Shown: in pieces, positions 33,244 through 45,045 of the stretch
How the letters are laid out: each line of letters begins with the position of its first letter
Position numbering within the stretch: position 1 is the first letter of the stretch
Assembly: GCA_003194525.1 (NCBI GenBank)
Contig: NBIV01000288.1
Coordinates: 1 to 64,000 of the forward strand
Reading direction: 5' to 3'
Origin: Gracilariopsis chorda
Lineage: Eukaryota; Rhodophyta; Florideophyceae; Gracilariales; Gracilariaceae
DNA length: 64,000 nt
Program-made: the position numbers and the translations under genes
The notes under the pieces: generated by a model
Database searches by the model: none
The model's input: only the letters and a program-made list of their open reading frames with translations
What the model was told of the DNA's origin: nothing

Positions 33244-35141
33244 AATTTTAATTAGTCTAGAACTTCATCAAAATCTTAAAACTTTTCCAAAAACTTTTTC
33301 GCTTTGATCTTCTCATCATGTCTTTTACACCGGCAGCACGCTGAACCATGTCTACAACACATGACCATCAGTCGTAGCTGTCAAATCAAGCACTATCGAC
33401 AACAAAATTTGTACACAACAGCCCCGTCTACAGATCTTCGCAGAAATGTTGGAACAACTGTCAACAGCCGTGCTACTCTGATTACCAATGACACTCAATG
33501 CAAACCATACTATGGATCTCTATGGAAACCAAATCCGGTATAAGGTTCCCTTTTTAATATTGACATTCAAAAGGTCAACGATCGAAATTTCACTTTTCTG
33601 ACTGTGCGTTCTAGTCATCCGGACCAAGAAAAAGAAGTCAGTATACCTCTTTCCAGTGTCAAACTAGGTACCGGTTTTGAAGAAGCCGTGAATGCTGCAG
33701 AAGAATCTATTGCAGTGGTTGGACTCCTTACTTCGCAAAATATCGAGGAAAATGCTCTTGTGACACCATCTCAGATGCTAATTTTGGAATTGCAAACAAG
33801 TTTATTAGACGAAAATGCACCTGTACAATCAACTCTGATTCATCGTCGTGTGTTGGAAACCTGTACGAAGTTGAGCTCTTTGAATGGTTGTATGCAAATG
33901 CATCATGTAAAGTGGTTGGCCCTGCCGGAGCTTTTATCTTACTGCATCACGTTTTTACAAACATGAGCGCATTAGATTTCTTCGTTTGGATGTTTCCTAT
34001 GCAAAATGTCTAGTTCATAGTGAACAAAATGAATGTTCGGTCAGAACGCAAAAACGTTCAGAAAACTTCAATGAGAGAACTGCTTAAATTCTGTAGAGTT
34101 CTTATACTCATGACTCGCATTGAGTTCTCTAGCAGACGGGATATTTGGAGCCTCGAGCCTTTTTCTAAGTTTATTCCTGAGCCAAATATTCGTCTTGCGA
34201 TGTCACGGAACAGATTTGAAATGCTTAGAAGTTGAATATGCTTCAGCGGAAATGGTGCGACTGAAGAGCAAGGAATCGGGCGTTGGTCCTTCGTAGTGGA
34301 TTTTGTAAAGGCAATCAATGACCATCGTCGGTCTTTTGTCACGCTATCACATGCCGTATGTGTTGACGAAGGAATGTCACGATGGTACGGATTAGGCGGT
34401 AATTGGGTTGATGTCGGGCTTCTACACTATACGGAATCAGATACAAAGCCTGAAAATGGTCTTGAAATGAAGGCCGTATGTTGTGCACGAAGTTGTATAA
34501 TGCTGGACATTGAGCTCAATATTGGTGCAAGTATTCAGGAACAAGTTTTCGATTTTGATAACGCCCATGAAACGGCAGTCTTACTTTGCTTAGTGCCACT
34601 ATGGTTTGGATCAAGAAGGTTGGTATGTGCAGATTCCTTTTTTGCGTCTGTCAGTACCGCAAAAGCATTACTGGAGAAAGGTTTAAGGTTTACTGGAGTG
34701 GTCAAAAGTGCTACTCGTGAGTATCCTATGACACATCTCTCCGAAACTACTCTATCGGACAGGGGAGATTTTGTATCTATGCTATCGAAAGGAAGCATTA
34801 TCAATAATGATATAATGGCTGTAATGTGGATGGACAGAGAAAAAAGGTATTTGGTATCAACCTCTGGCACGGTTAATCCTGGCTCTCCTATTATTCGAGA
34901 AAGGTGGAGACGGGAGGGAAATGTTTCTTAGAGGGTGTAATTGGAGGTCGCAATTCCCGAAGTGTGTGAAGAGTATTACAAAAAAAGTTCATTTGTTGAT
35001 CGCCATAACAGATGCAGACAAGATGATCTGAATCTGGAGAGGAAAATCGAAGTGAAAGAGTGGTCATTTCGAGTGAACTTCTCTCTTTTATCGATTTGTA
35101 TTGTGGAAGCGTGGAAGTTGTACAAAGCCGCAAATGGAACC

Positions 35142-35966
35142 TGTAGTGCAACGCCCTGAGGGAGGGATTCTTGGTACTTGAACGCTTTCCCGATATTATC
35201 GGTTGTGTAGTGTGTATATGAACTACGCCCCACTATGGTGGATATGGACACGTGGGACACGGTTTTGGGCCAATTGGCGGTTGGCCACAGTAGTGGATGT
35301 TGCCACGAAATGTGGAGTATTTTAGTCAATATTATTTATTATTTTCACACCCATTTCTGGGAAGCTAGTACTTAGTGCGACGGCGCAGTGCCGTCGCACC
35401 AGTAAACCTTCCACAACAAGGGACCCCAACCTGGGGAATTGGCTCTAGTTGTTGCCGCTTGCGCGCGTACTCTACTCCTCCTTGGAGGGAAACGCCGTAA
35501 ACCACGGGACATCTAACCCCCTTGCACATCTAAAGGGACCCATCACTGGGAGTATAATTGTTCCAATTGCATTGGTGTTTCGCCCTGTATAGGGATATTG
35601 TTACCGGCATTGCCGTATCTGCCCGTCGCTCTCGCGACCCACTTCGTCCTCTCTTCCTCCTCTTCGCCCTTCCTTTTTCCCCTTTTTAGGGTAGCACCTC
35701 CCGCTATCCGCGGCCCTCGTGTGCGCATCTGCTCACACACCCCCACTTACGTGGAAACATACCTCTACTGAGGATCACACCCCGCTCACGCGGATACCGA
35801 TTCTTCGCCTTCACCTCCCTGCGCGAGTCGCGACAGGTGTCCCTGGTCTTACAAACCGGCTTCGCCGTGACACCTCTGGGAGGGCTCTACCCAACTGGGT
35901 TCACCTCGTGAGAGGAAGATCCCGAACGTCTTTCGGTGTTTTTCCCCTTTGGGGCATTGCACCACA
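35142..35966 (+). repeat. 5' LTR of element 3
   Basis: 825 bp, TG...CA ends. Contains many short inverted repeats, for example CGGCATTGCCG near 35609. Pairs with 44222-45045 at about 99 percent. Confidence 0.95.
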
Positions 35967-36071
35967 AAGTGGTCTCCCGACCTAGAATCGGTTTTTGTTT
36001 TCCCTCTTACGAGGTTTGTTTTTATTTACCGGAAGTTCCGTGATCGTTTCCCGTCGTAACGGTATTTTCTC

Positions 36072-38243
36072 ATGTCGAGAAATCCCTCCGATGCGGAGCC
36101 AGTGGTTACGCGTAGTCGCTCCCGCGACAACGCAGACACATCCGAAGTTCGGTTCGTACCCCGTATCCCTATACGGACAAGTTCCAGCCGTACTGGCGCC
36201 GCTTCATCGCGGAATGATACCCCCGACCGGGAACCCCGGAACCTCCTTTTGCCCTCGTTATCACCCCCGCAGGGGAATGCAGCATCCACTCCGGCTGTTG
36301 CCGCAGTGCCCCAGGCACCCCGGCCTGCTCCCGCTGTCGCGGCTTCAAGCCCCCGTGGAACGGGCGATAACAACCCCCAGGGGACTTCCCTGGAATCCCA
36401 GGTCCGCGCTCTGTGGACCGCCCATGACACCCTTGTAGGGGAACTAAAATCCCTCCAAGAGGTCTTCTTGGCAACCCCCGTAAAGGAGGTCGCCGAGGAA
36501 CTCCGTATTTTACGGTCTGACGTCAACTCCGTGTTGGAAAGTTTGGGACAACCCGCCACCTTCATCGAAGGAGTTGAAGCCCGATTTGATCGGATTGGTG
36601 CCCACCTGGAGACGCTGGAGCAGTTCGTCCTCATGGACAAACCATCCCCGGATGATCCGGTAAAGGAGGCATCGCATAACGACCAGCTTGCTGGGAAGAA
36701 GAAACGCCGTCATCGACGAAAACACCATCAAAAATATTCGGACTCTGATTTTTCGACATCGTCGGACTCATCCCGAAACCATTCGGTTAGCTCGAGCTCC
36801 TCGGACTCCGACTCAGAGGACGAGAAGCGAGGCTACTCCTCCCGCTCGAAGCGGTCATCGGCCACTGAAGGTGTGGTCCGAACCCGCCAGAAGGGGAGAA
36901 GACACCCCGGTCTTCGGGAATTGAAACTGACAAACCCGGATTACCGGAAGCTTTTATCATACCGGTACTACCGGCTCGAAGATTCGTCACTTGGACGTAC
37001 GCCCCGTGGTACGGGAAAGGTGCGAGAATGCATTAAGCGAATGCAGCTCTCGCTCCGCAACCAGTATTTTACTGGAGAGGACCCAGTCCTAGTACTGGAT
37101 TTCCTATCCCGCTTTGTAGCGGAGGCCGATATCCTCGGTATGAATGAGGGACAAGCCTATTTGGCTTTACCGTATTTCTTACGGGGAGTGGCGGAGGACC
37201 AATACACCTCTGTCAGAGGATCTTCTCGCGCCTCCGAGGGAGGAGTTACTTGCTGGCCGGAGGCTGTGCAGTATCTTCTGCGCTCCTACGCCACCAACAC
37301 CGCTATTCAGCAGGCTATCCTCGCTTTGCGAGATACACGCCAGCGTGCTGGAGAGACCGAGACCGATTACTCGGTGCGCCTTAACAAGGCTTTCCACAGA
37401 TGTGGTAACGTATACCCCGCTGGGGAGCGCAGTACCATGTTCATTGATGGTCTTGACCCGGCAATCCGGAGTTTAGTTACCCGTTATCGGGAGGACAAGC
37501 GAAGGATCACCTACCTCGAGCTGGTCCAACAAGCTCGAGCGGAAGGGGATGCACTTCGTGCAAGAACTCCGAACAATCGGTCTAAATCCGCCAAGGCGTT
37601 GTTGCTAGAAAGCAAAGCTTCCTCACTCTCGCTCACTGCGGATGGGAACCCTGGACAGGGATTTGATACCGTGCATTTAGTGCAGGAGGATGGTGTGTCG
37701 ATACCCACCAGTGATTTACCGTCAACGACGGAGATGACCCGTGATACGGGAACGGAAGACCCCGTTTTGTACGGTGGTAACAGTCGGGTTCAACCCCAAC
37801 GACTCCCGTTTTCAAACGGTCAATCCCGTTATCAACGGCCTGGATGGACTGACACCCGCCCTGCGGTTCGCTTCTCCGATACTCGGAATAATAATCCGCG
37901 TGTCGCGGTATTGGCTCTCATTTGCCACCTGTGCTATGCCCATGGCCATACCTCACCTCAGTGTATTTGTTCACTGAAGGATATGGCCAAGGTGGTGGCA
38001 AATTATGAGGCCCTCACTCCAGAGGAGAAACGTTCCGTCCCGACGGCTTCCTACCTCCGTGCTAAAACCTTTTCCCATGCCCTACCACAGACCCCGCGTG
38101 CGCGGCAAGCTTCATACACCCGGATTCGGAAGATCACGCAACCATCCGTTGCAAACCCCGCTTATGCGGATAGAAACCCCCGTCAACGGGATGAAGCACT
38201 CGTTGTCGAGGAAACCAACCCACCGCCGAAGGCGGAAAACTAA
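36072..38243 (+). CDS. gag: Gag protein of element 3
   Basis: An ORF of 723 residues starting about 105 bp after the 5' LTR. It would build the particle and bind the element RNA. The N-terminal third is Arg/Ser/Pro-rich, followed near residues 215-265 by a strongly basic then Ser/Asp-rich stretch. A helical capsid-like region lies around residues 310-480. A perfect C-x2-C-x4-H-x4-C knuckle (C-H-L-C-Y-A-H-G-H-T-S-P-Q-C) lies near 37920-37965. It is unusually long for a Gypsy gag. The DNA is full of short stems such as CCGTTTTCAAACGG (37806) and CCGTTATCAACGG (37826). The gag frame itself is open. Confidence 0.85.
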   Translation: MSRNPSDAEPVVTRSRSRDNADTSEVRFVPRIPIRTSSSRTGAASSRNDTPDREPRNLLLPSLSPPQGNAASTPAVAAVPQAPRPAPAVAASSPRGTGDNNPQGTSLESQVRALWTAHDTLVGELKSLQEVFLATPVKEVAEELRILRSDVNSVLESLGQPATFIEGVEARFDRIGAHLETLEQFVLMDKPSPDDPVKEASHNDQLAGKKKRRHRRKHHQKYSDSDFSTSSDSSRNHSVSSSSSDSDSEDEKRGYSSRSKRSSATEGVVRTRQKGRRHPGLRELKLTNPDYRKLLSYRYYRLEDSSLGRTPRGTGKVRECIKRMQLSLRNQYFTGEDPVLVLDFLSRFVAEADILGMNEGQAYLALPYFLRGVAEDQYTSVRGSSRASEGGVTCWPEAVQYLLRSYATNTAIQQAILALRDTRQRAGETETDYSVRLNKAFHRCGNVYPAGERSTMFIDGLDPAIRSLVTRYREDKRRITYLELVQQARAEGDALRARTPNNRSKSAKALLLESKASSLSLTADGNPGQGFDTVHLVQEDGVSIPTSDLPSTTEMTRDTGTEDPVLYGGNSRVQPQRLPFSNGQSRYQRPGWTDTRPAVRFSDTRNNNPRVAVLALICHLCYAHGHTSPQCICSLKDMAKVVANYEALTPEEKRSVPTASYLRAKTFSHALPQTPRARQASYTRIRKITQPSVANPAYADRNPRQRDEALVVEETNPPPKAEN

Positions 38244-38260
38244 CTGAGGGAGTCTCCCCT

Positions 38261-41200
38261 TTGGGAGAGGCGTCCTCAAGAACGAGGCTGTTGGCGCCCG
38301 AGGCGTCCTCGCCTCGCTCCCCGGTGAAAGTCCTCTCGAGGAAAGACACCGCTGACACGGACTCTGCGCACCTTGGTGTGTTGCGTCGCCCGTGGATACG
38401 GAGTAAAAATCCCCGGATTCCCGGTAGAGTCTTGGTCTTGGCCAAACGCAATTATAAGGTCTATGCCGACCTTGGCCTTGATCCCCAGTTTATGGTGAGG
38501 TTTCTCACCGTCCTGGATACAGGTGCAGGCCCCAACTTCGTTGTGGAATCATTGTGACCCCCGCTTGTGCGGTCGCGTATCCGCTCTGACGCGGTCCCCG
38601 ACATTTCGGATGCGAACAACAATCCGTTACAAACGGTGGGCACAGTGGACCTCGTCGTGAGACTTGGTACCTCTGTGGTGAAGTTGGACTTCATCGTTTG
38701 CCGTTCATTGGCAGCACCAGTGATACTGGGATGTGATTACTGCGACAGATTTGTCGACGCAATCAGGCCCCGCCTCAGGCCTGTAGAACCTGACGACGGA
38801 TCGTCGGTTCCGATTGTTCGCCGCGCGCAAAAGCGGTCCTCTCGGAAACAAGTTCCGCTCCCTGCTGCGCAGGAACCACCGCCCACGTCCCGCGAGTCCA
38901 CCAAGCTCCGCATCGCTGCCTCGGTTTCTATACCGGCGGAGTCCCAAGTCTCGGTGCAGGTAAATTCCCGTCAACACGGTCTTCGGGTTATACAACCCCT
39001 CGCCTCGTTGTACGAGAAATCCCAGCTGGCGCTGGCTAATGGAATTGTCTCCATTTCCCCGGATGTCCCTTTCCGGATATTGGTTGCCAACCTTGGCAAA
39101 CACCCCCAGTATCTGGTCAAACACCAAGTAATTGGGAGTTTAACCCCCCATCCTATGGGAATGCTGCCAACAAAGATGACAGCCGCCGATGTACTCGGAC
39201 TTACCACCTCTTCTGAAGAGTTCGCCCCGCCGTCCGAAGACGTCAAGTCTAAGGAGGGGGAGGAAACCGCTACTTCAGCGTCGAACATACCGAGTAACTC
39301 GGAATTGCGAACCACACCTGTTCCACAGGACAATGCTCCATCGAGCAACGACCGGATTGATCCGGAAAAAGCACTTGAAGCGCTGGACTTCAGCCACGTG
39401 CCAGAGTCGCACCGCGACAAACTCCGTACTTTGTTACGGGAATTCACCACAATGTGGGATGGCTCGCTTGGCGAGATTAATGCAACGGAACACCGGATCG
39501 ATTTAATCCCCGGTGCGCGACCGGTTGCACAACTGCCTTACAGGGCTGGTCCGAAAGCTCGGGAAGAGGAGCAGTCCCAAGTGGACAAGATGCTCCGCGC
39601 AGGTGTGATTGAGCCGCTCAATCACCCTGGGCATCCCCAGTTGTACTGGCTTTAAAGGCCGACGGAACCTGGAGGTTCTGTGTCGACTACCGCCGGCTCA
39701 ATGCCGTGACTGTTAGGGACACGTACCCCATCCCTCGTATGGACGAGTGCATTGACTCCCTTGGAGACGCCACCGTGTTCACGGCCCTTGATGCCAATTG
39801 GGGATATTGGCAAGTACCTGTCAGACAGGAGGATCGCGACAAAACCGCATTCACCTGCCATGCAGCAACGTACCGCTTCAAGCGGATGCCATTTGGGTTA
39901 ACGAACGCCCCCGCCACCTTTCAGCGTGCAGTAGATATTCTACTCAACCGCTTTAAGTGGCGGAGTTGTCTGGTCTACCTTGATGATATTATCATCTTCT
40001 CCAACTCGTTGGACGACCATCTCACTCACGTCCGAGACGTGCTGAACGTACTCCGCGATGCGGGAATTACCCTCAAGTTGAGGAAATGCGAGTTTTTCAC
40101 AGATACTGTGAAGTATCTGGGTCACATTATCCGTCCTGGAAGGTTAGCGATCGAGAAAGCTCGAGTCAAATCCCTCGTTGAGGCGAAAGAACCCCGTACT
40201 CAAACGGAACTGCGCTCCTTTCTGGGCTGGTCAACGTCTATCGACGATTTATCCCAAACTTTTCGGATACTGCGGCGCCCCTGAACGCGCTGTTGCGAAA
40301 GGGGAACCCCCCAAAACTGGGAACATTTACGCCCGAGCAATCGGAAGCTTTTAACTCCTTGAAGGAGGCTGTCACATCAGCACCAATCCTACATCTCCCA
40401 AAACTTGGGTTGCCATACTCCGTAGATACGGACTCGAGCGACTACCAAGTCGGGTGTGCTCTTTTTCAAACCACTCCCGAGGGGAACGACATCCAATTGG
40501 TTATTGGTCGCGCTCGCTCAATGTTCATGAGCGGAACTACTCCGTATCGGAGAAGGAGTGCCTCGCCGTCTTATGGGCGATGACCACTCTGCGCCCCTAC
40601 CTTATGGGAATTCACTTCACCGTGTACACGGATCATTCCTCATTGAGGTGGTTGATGAATATTTCCGACCCGTCGGGACGCCTCATGCGCTGGAGACTCC
40701 GCCTCGCGGAATATGACTTTCAAGTCATTTATAAAAAGGGTGCGCAGAACACCCAGGCCGACGCTTTGTCGCGGTTACCCACAAGTGGGGAAGCACTCCC
40801 AACGGAGGATGATGAAGTCCCATGTTTCATGGCTATAGACCCGGATGATCCGGAATATGCCGTCGAGGCTAGGCCAGAAACCTGGGACGAGGATGCTGAT
40901 TTTGACGAACTACTCGCATCGCGAGATAAATCTGAGAACCCGTTACCGGGAAACTTTGTACCGGTATCACCGGAAGAAATGATCCGAGAACAATTCGGCG
41001 ACCCATTCTGTACGAGAATTCGTGCCCGTATCAACGGTGGTGAAGATCTCCCTTTCGAGGTAAACGACAAAGGCTACCTCGTAAGGAAGGTCAAAGCCCG
41101 CCCACAGATGGTGGTACCACATTCCCTGCAATCGCAGGTGTTACATCTATCACACTACGCCCCCATTGGAGGTCACCCAGGTGGGAGGAAACTCTACCTA

Positions 41201-42811
41201 ACCCTGCGAAGGGATTTCTATTGGCCCGCAATGGCGGTGGATTGCTACGCAACTGTGCGGTTTTGTAGCGAATGCACGAAGAATCGCTTCAAGCTCCGCA
41301 AACATGCGAAGAAGATGAAACTATTCCCCGCAAGGGCGCCACTCGAGTTTATCGCAATTGATCTTCTCGGACCACTACTCACCACAAAACGTGGAAACAA
41401 GTTTCTACTTGTCATCACCGACCGCTTTTCTAAGCTGGTACGGACTGTCCCTCTTCGGAGGATAACCGCTCTCACGGTGGCCCAGGCTCTGGTGACGCAC
41501 TGGATTTTTGTCTACGGTCCCCCTGTGGAGGTGCTCTCCGATAACGGGAAGCAGTTCGTTACCAAGTTCTTCCAGGATGTTTGTCGCATCCTGGATGTCA
41601 AGAACTTGTTCACGACTACCTACCACCCCCAGTGTAATGGGCAAGTTGAACGGTTTAACCGGACGTTACTCGCGGCGTTACGTTCCTACGTCGCTGACCA
41701 CCCAACGAATTGGGATCTCTACGCTGATGCAATAACCTACGCGTACAATACGCAGGTACACCGGACTACCGGAGTTTCGCCATTCGAGTTGGTTCTATCT
41801 AGAACACCCCCTCCTGTGGCGCTGGAACCCCAAGCTACCTTGGACAATTTCCCATCTGTGGGTATCTACCGGCAGCAATGGAAGAAATGGCTTTCCAAGC
41901 TGGTCCCCGCTGCGCGGAAGTCTATGGCACGGGCCCAAGCCGCTTACAAGCGGGATTTTGATGCTCGCTTGCAAGGAAAGACCTCCCCGATTCGGGCAAA
42001 TAACTACGTCTTCATCAGGAAGGAGTACTACAACCCGGAACGGGAGAAGCGTCACAAACTCTCGCCTGTGGCGGATGGACCCTTCAAGGTCATCTCTGTT
42101 AACACCGACACTGTCGTGGTAGAGATGGGCGACACGGACGAACGGATTTCCCGTGATCGTGTTGTCCTTGCCCCTCCTCCCTCGTCAGAGGTAGTCCTGG
42201 ATCCAGGCAACCCCGTTTCTACGGACTCTGCAACACCGGAACCATCCGGGAGTACTAGACCTACGGCACTACCACACCCCAGCCGTAGACTCTCAGACCT
42301 ACTGACTCTGTCGGACTCACCGGCTCAGCCGGGTAATTCGGGCCCCTCAGCGCCCGCCCCTACCACGTCTGTCCCACTGGCGCGCATCTATACCCGCCAG
42401 GCGGGGAATGTTATCCCTTATCCCGCCGCTCCGTGTAAGGAGGGGGAGGAGAACACTCGTTTTCGAGGAACGATATCGCCGTCGCAACGGGAAACACACC
42501 GTAACATACGGAACACTGACCGTGGAGCACGGAGTATGTCACGCGACACTAATCCCCCGTTCCCGGGCAGTGCTGTGCAACAGGAACCAGACGCGCAGGC
42601 CCCGCAAAAGCGGCAAATACACCGTTTGTCACGGGAAAACGAGAAACCTCCCTCCAATACCGCAGCAGCGGAAAGGCAATCGCCCGATCCATCCCCGGAG
42701 GCATCGCCACAAACGCGGAAAACACACCGTGCTACACGGGAAGTTGAAGCGCAACTACCGCACACCCCTGTCAGGGAAGGATCCCCGATAAGGGAGTATG
42801 GTGACGATTGA
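38261..42811 (+). pseudogene. pol: Pol region of element 3 (protease, RT, RNase H, integrase), broken
   Basis: The pol region in standard Gypsy order: aspartic protease box D-T-G-A near 38515; reverse transcriptase with Y-L-D-D near 39980; RNase H about 40420-40760 with Y-T-D-H near 40625; integrase zinc domain about 41150-41280; and catalytic core about 41345-41830. After the core come a G-P-F-K-type module near 42080 and a long Pro/Ser/Arg-rich tail. About three or four breaks are present, so no intact polyprotein is made. The long disordered tail after integrase is not usual for Gypsy pol. Confidence 0.8.
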
Positions 42812-43069
42812 CCCCAATCCCCTGAGCAGGGCGATGCCTCGAAGCCGCCGTTGGCGGAAGTCCCCGCGGAAGCGGTTCAATCAGGTCGATCAGACCGGCG
42901 CCTTGCGGAGAAGGGGCGCCCAGATACGTCGGCCTCACAGGGAAATACCCACACCCCTCTTGGGGAAAAAGGCAGCTAAGCCGCAGTCGAAGCTTTAAGC
43001 CCTGGCTCGCAAGCACCGGAAACGCCTCCCATCGTTGACGGAATCGAAGCCCCCGCTACGGGGAATAAT

Positions 43070-43966
43070 TTGCGCCAACCCCCGCAACGCTGCGGCGAAG
43101 AACCGAGGAACTCGGGAATAACGCGCGCCATCGCACGCTCGAAACCGGTCGTACCGGACGCTGCTCCTCGTCATGGAGATGGTGCACTGCGCTTAGCGGC
43201 AATTCCCCTGAAAAGGGTGTCATCGGCACCTGCCCGGCACCCCCCAAAGGGGAATTTTGACCAAAATACCGGTGTAACGGAGTTAGCCCCAGGCAACCCG
43301 TCAGTAGCCGGGGACACCACGGCATCGCCGGAACGTATGGTGCAGAGCGCTCGTGCGCCTGGCAGGGAGGCGGTTTGCCACCCAATCACCGTGTCGCACG
43401 GGACCCCCCAGGGGATTGTGGAAATGCCGACCCCACAGGAGCGGTCATCTTCCCGCCAACTCGCGGTTCGTGAGCTCAACCGCGAAGGCGGAGCCCAAGT
43501 CCTCCGCCGACTGGCGGTTCGCCCGCAATACCGCGAAAGCGGAAATGAACCTGCCCCAACGGGGAATGACTTGCCGGTGAAAACCGTGGCACCACACACC
43601 CTCTTGAGGGATAACTTCCCGCATGAGCAGTGGCCGCTATCACAGCGCACGGCAACGCGGGAGTTATCGCCGAACACCCTGCTAAGGGACATTATACCGC
43701 ACAGCGGGCAGCCTCCGCAAGGAAGTACAACCACCACCCGGCACGGCCGGCAGGTCTACGAACGAGAGTTCGTAGTAGACCGACTTGTCGGACACACCTG
43801 GGACCAGGATGGTATTCTACAATACCGCGTCCGCTGGTACGGGTATGACCCCAGTGGGGATACGTGGGAGCCAATCGAACACCTCCCACGGTCGCAGGTC
43901 CTGCGATACCACCGTCAAACGGGAACTGCAGGTCCAGCCACGCTGGTAAATGCCCAAGTTGGGTAA
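43070..43966 (+). CDS. Chromodomain-bearing 3' ORF of element 3
   Basis: An open frame of up to 298 residues at the 3' end of the element. The first ~220 residues are low-complexity (Pro, Arg, Thr, Ser, many R-E and L-L-R-D repeats). A chromodomain follows near 43765-43920: E-F-V-V-D-R-L-V, then Q-Y-R-V-R-W-Y-G-Y-D, then D-T-W-E-P-I-E-H-L-P, with the aromatic residues that line the methyl-lysine pocket. Chromodomains guide chromovirus integration to marked chromatin. Here the domain sits apart from the pol frame; whether this is a design feature or decay cannot be told from one copy. Confidence 0.65.
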   Translation: MRQPPQRCGEEPRNSGITRAIARSKPVVPDAAPRHGDGALRLAAIPLKRVSSAPARHPPKGNFDQNTGVTELAPGNPSVAGDTTASPERMVQSARAPGREAVCHPITVSHGTPQGIVEMPTPQERSSSRQLAVRELNREGGAQVLRRLAVRPQYRESGNEPAPTGNDLPVKTVAPHTLLRDNFPHEQWPLSQRTATRELSPNTLLRDIIPHSGQPPQGSTTTTRHGRQVYEREFVVDRLVGHTWDQDGILQYRVRWYGYDPSGDTWEPIEHLPRSQVLRYHRQTGTAGPATLVNAQVG

Positions 43967-44221
43967 AGTTGCCGCGCGAACGAAGGGCGATAGGAAAGGA
44001 TAACAAGGCAGGGTCCGTCGAAGACGGGGAACTCAAACGAGAATCACCGTTCAAAACGGGAAAGTTTATTCAAGGGAGCAGCTAGCTCCCCACAACACTA
44101 TACTACAATAGCCGGCTATGCCAGGAAAGAAGACCCGGAGACGGCGTACGCGCTTTTATTACCCATTTTCGTCTGGGAACCCTCCGCGTCCGCGGTCGTT
44201 TTCCCGTCTTAGGGGGGGATA

Positions 44222-45045
44222 TGTAGTGCAACGCCCTCAGGGAGGGATTCTTGGTACTTGAACGCTTTCCCTATATTATCGGTTGTGTAGTGTGTATATG
44301 AACTACGCCCACTATGGTGGATATGGACACGTGGAAAACGGTTTTGGGCCAATTGGCGGTTGGCCACAGTAGTGGATGTTGCCACGAAATGTGGAGTATT
44401 TTAGTTAATATTATTTATTATTTTCACACCCATTTCTGGGAAGCTAGTACTTAGTGCGACGGCGCAGTGCCGTCGCACCAGTAAACCTTCCACAACAAGG
44501 GACCCCAACCTGGGGAATTGGCTCTAGTTGTTGCCGCTTGCGCGCGTACTCTACTCCTCCTTGGAGGGAAACGCCGTAAACCACGGGACATCTAACCCCC
44601 TTGCACATCTAAAGGGACCCATCACTGGGAGTATAATTGTTCCAATTGCATTGGTGTTTCGCCCTGTATAGGGATATTGTTACCGGCATCGCCGTATCTG
44701 CCCGTCGCTCTCGCGACCCACTTCGTCCTCTCTTCCTCCTCTTCGCCCTTCCTTTTTCCCCTTTTTAGGGTAGCACCTCCCGCTATCCGCGGCCCTCGTG
44801 TGCGCATCCGCTCACACACCCCCACTTACGTGGAAACATACCTCTACTGAGGATCACACCCCGCTCACGCGGATACCGATTCTTCGCCTTCACCTCCCTG
44901 CGCGAGTCGCGACAGGTGTCCCTGGTCTTACAAACCGGCTTCGCCGTGACACCTCTGGGAGGGCTCTACCCAACTGGGTTCACCTCGTGAGAGGAAGATC
45001 CCGAACGTCTTTCGGTGTTTTTCCGCTTTGGGGCATTGCACCACA
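44222..45045 (+). repeat. 3' LTR of element 3
   Basis: 824 bp, partner of 35142-35966; preceded by a purine run and followed by the GAACC target copy. Confidence 0.95.

Larger units (their letters stand above)
35142..45045 (+). mobile_element. Gypsy LTR retrotransposon with chromodomain, broken (element 3)
   Basis: 9.9 kb with LTRs at 35142-35966 and 44222-45045 that differ at about nine positions, and a 5-bp target duplication GAACC at 35137-35141 and 45046-45050. Order: LTR, primer-binding site (TGGTCTCCCGACC near 35970), gag, protease, reverse transcriptase, RNase H, integrase, proline-rich tail, chromodomain, purine run (GGGGGGG near 44213), LTR. It was inserted into the piggyBac-like transposase gene. 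The pol region has about three or four breaks, so it is not whole. By LTR divergence it is older than element 1 and younger than element 4. It has a very high density of short inverted repeats. Confidence 0.93.

Noticed and set aside
35719-35985. ORFs inside the LTRs of element 3 (also 44798-45094)
   Set aside because: Nearly the same frame in both LTRs simply because the LTRs are copies; no protein motif.
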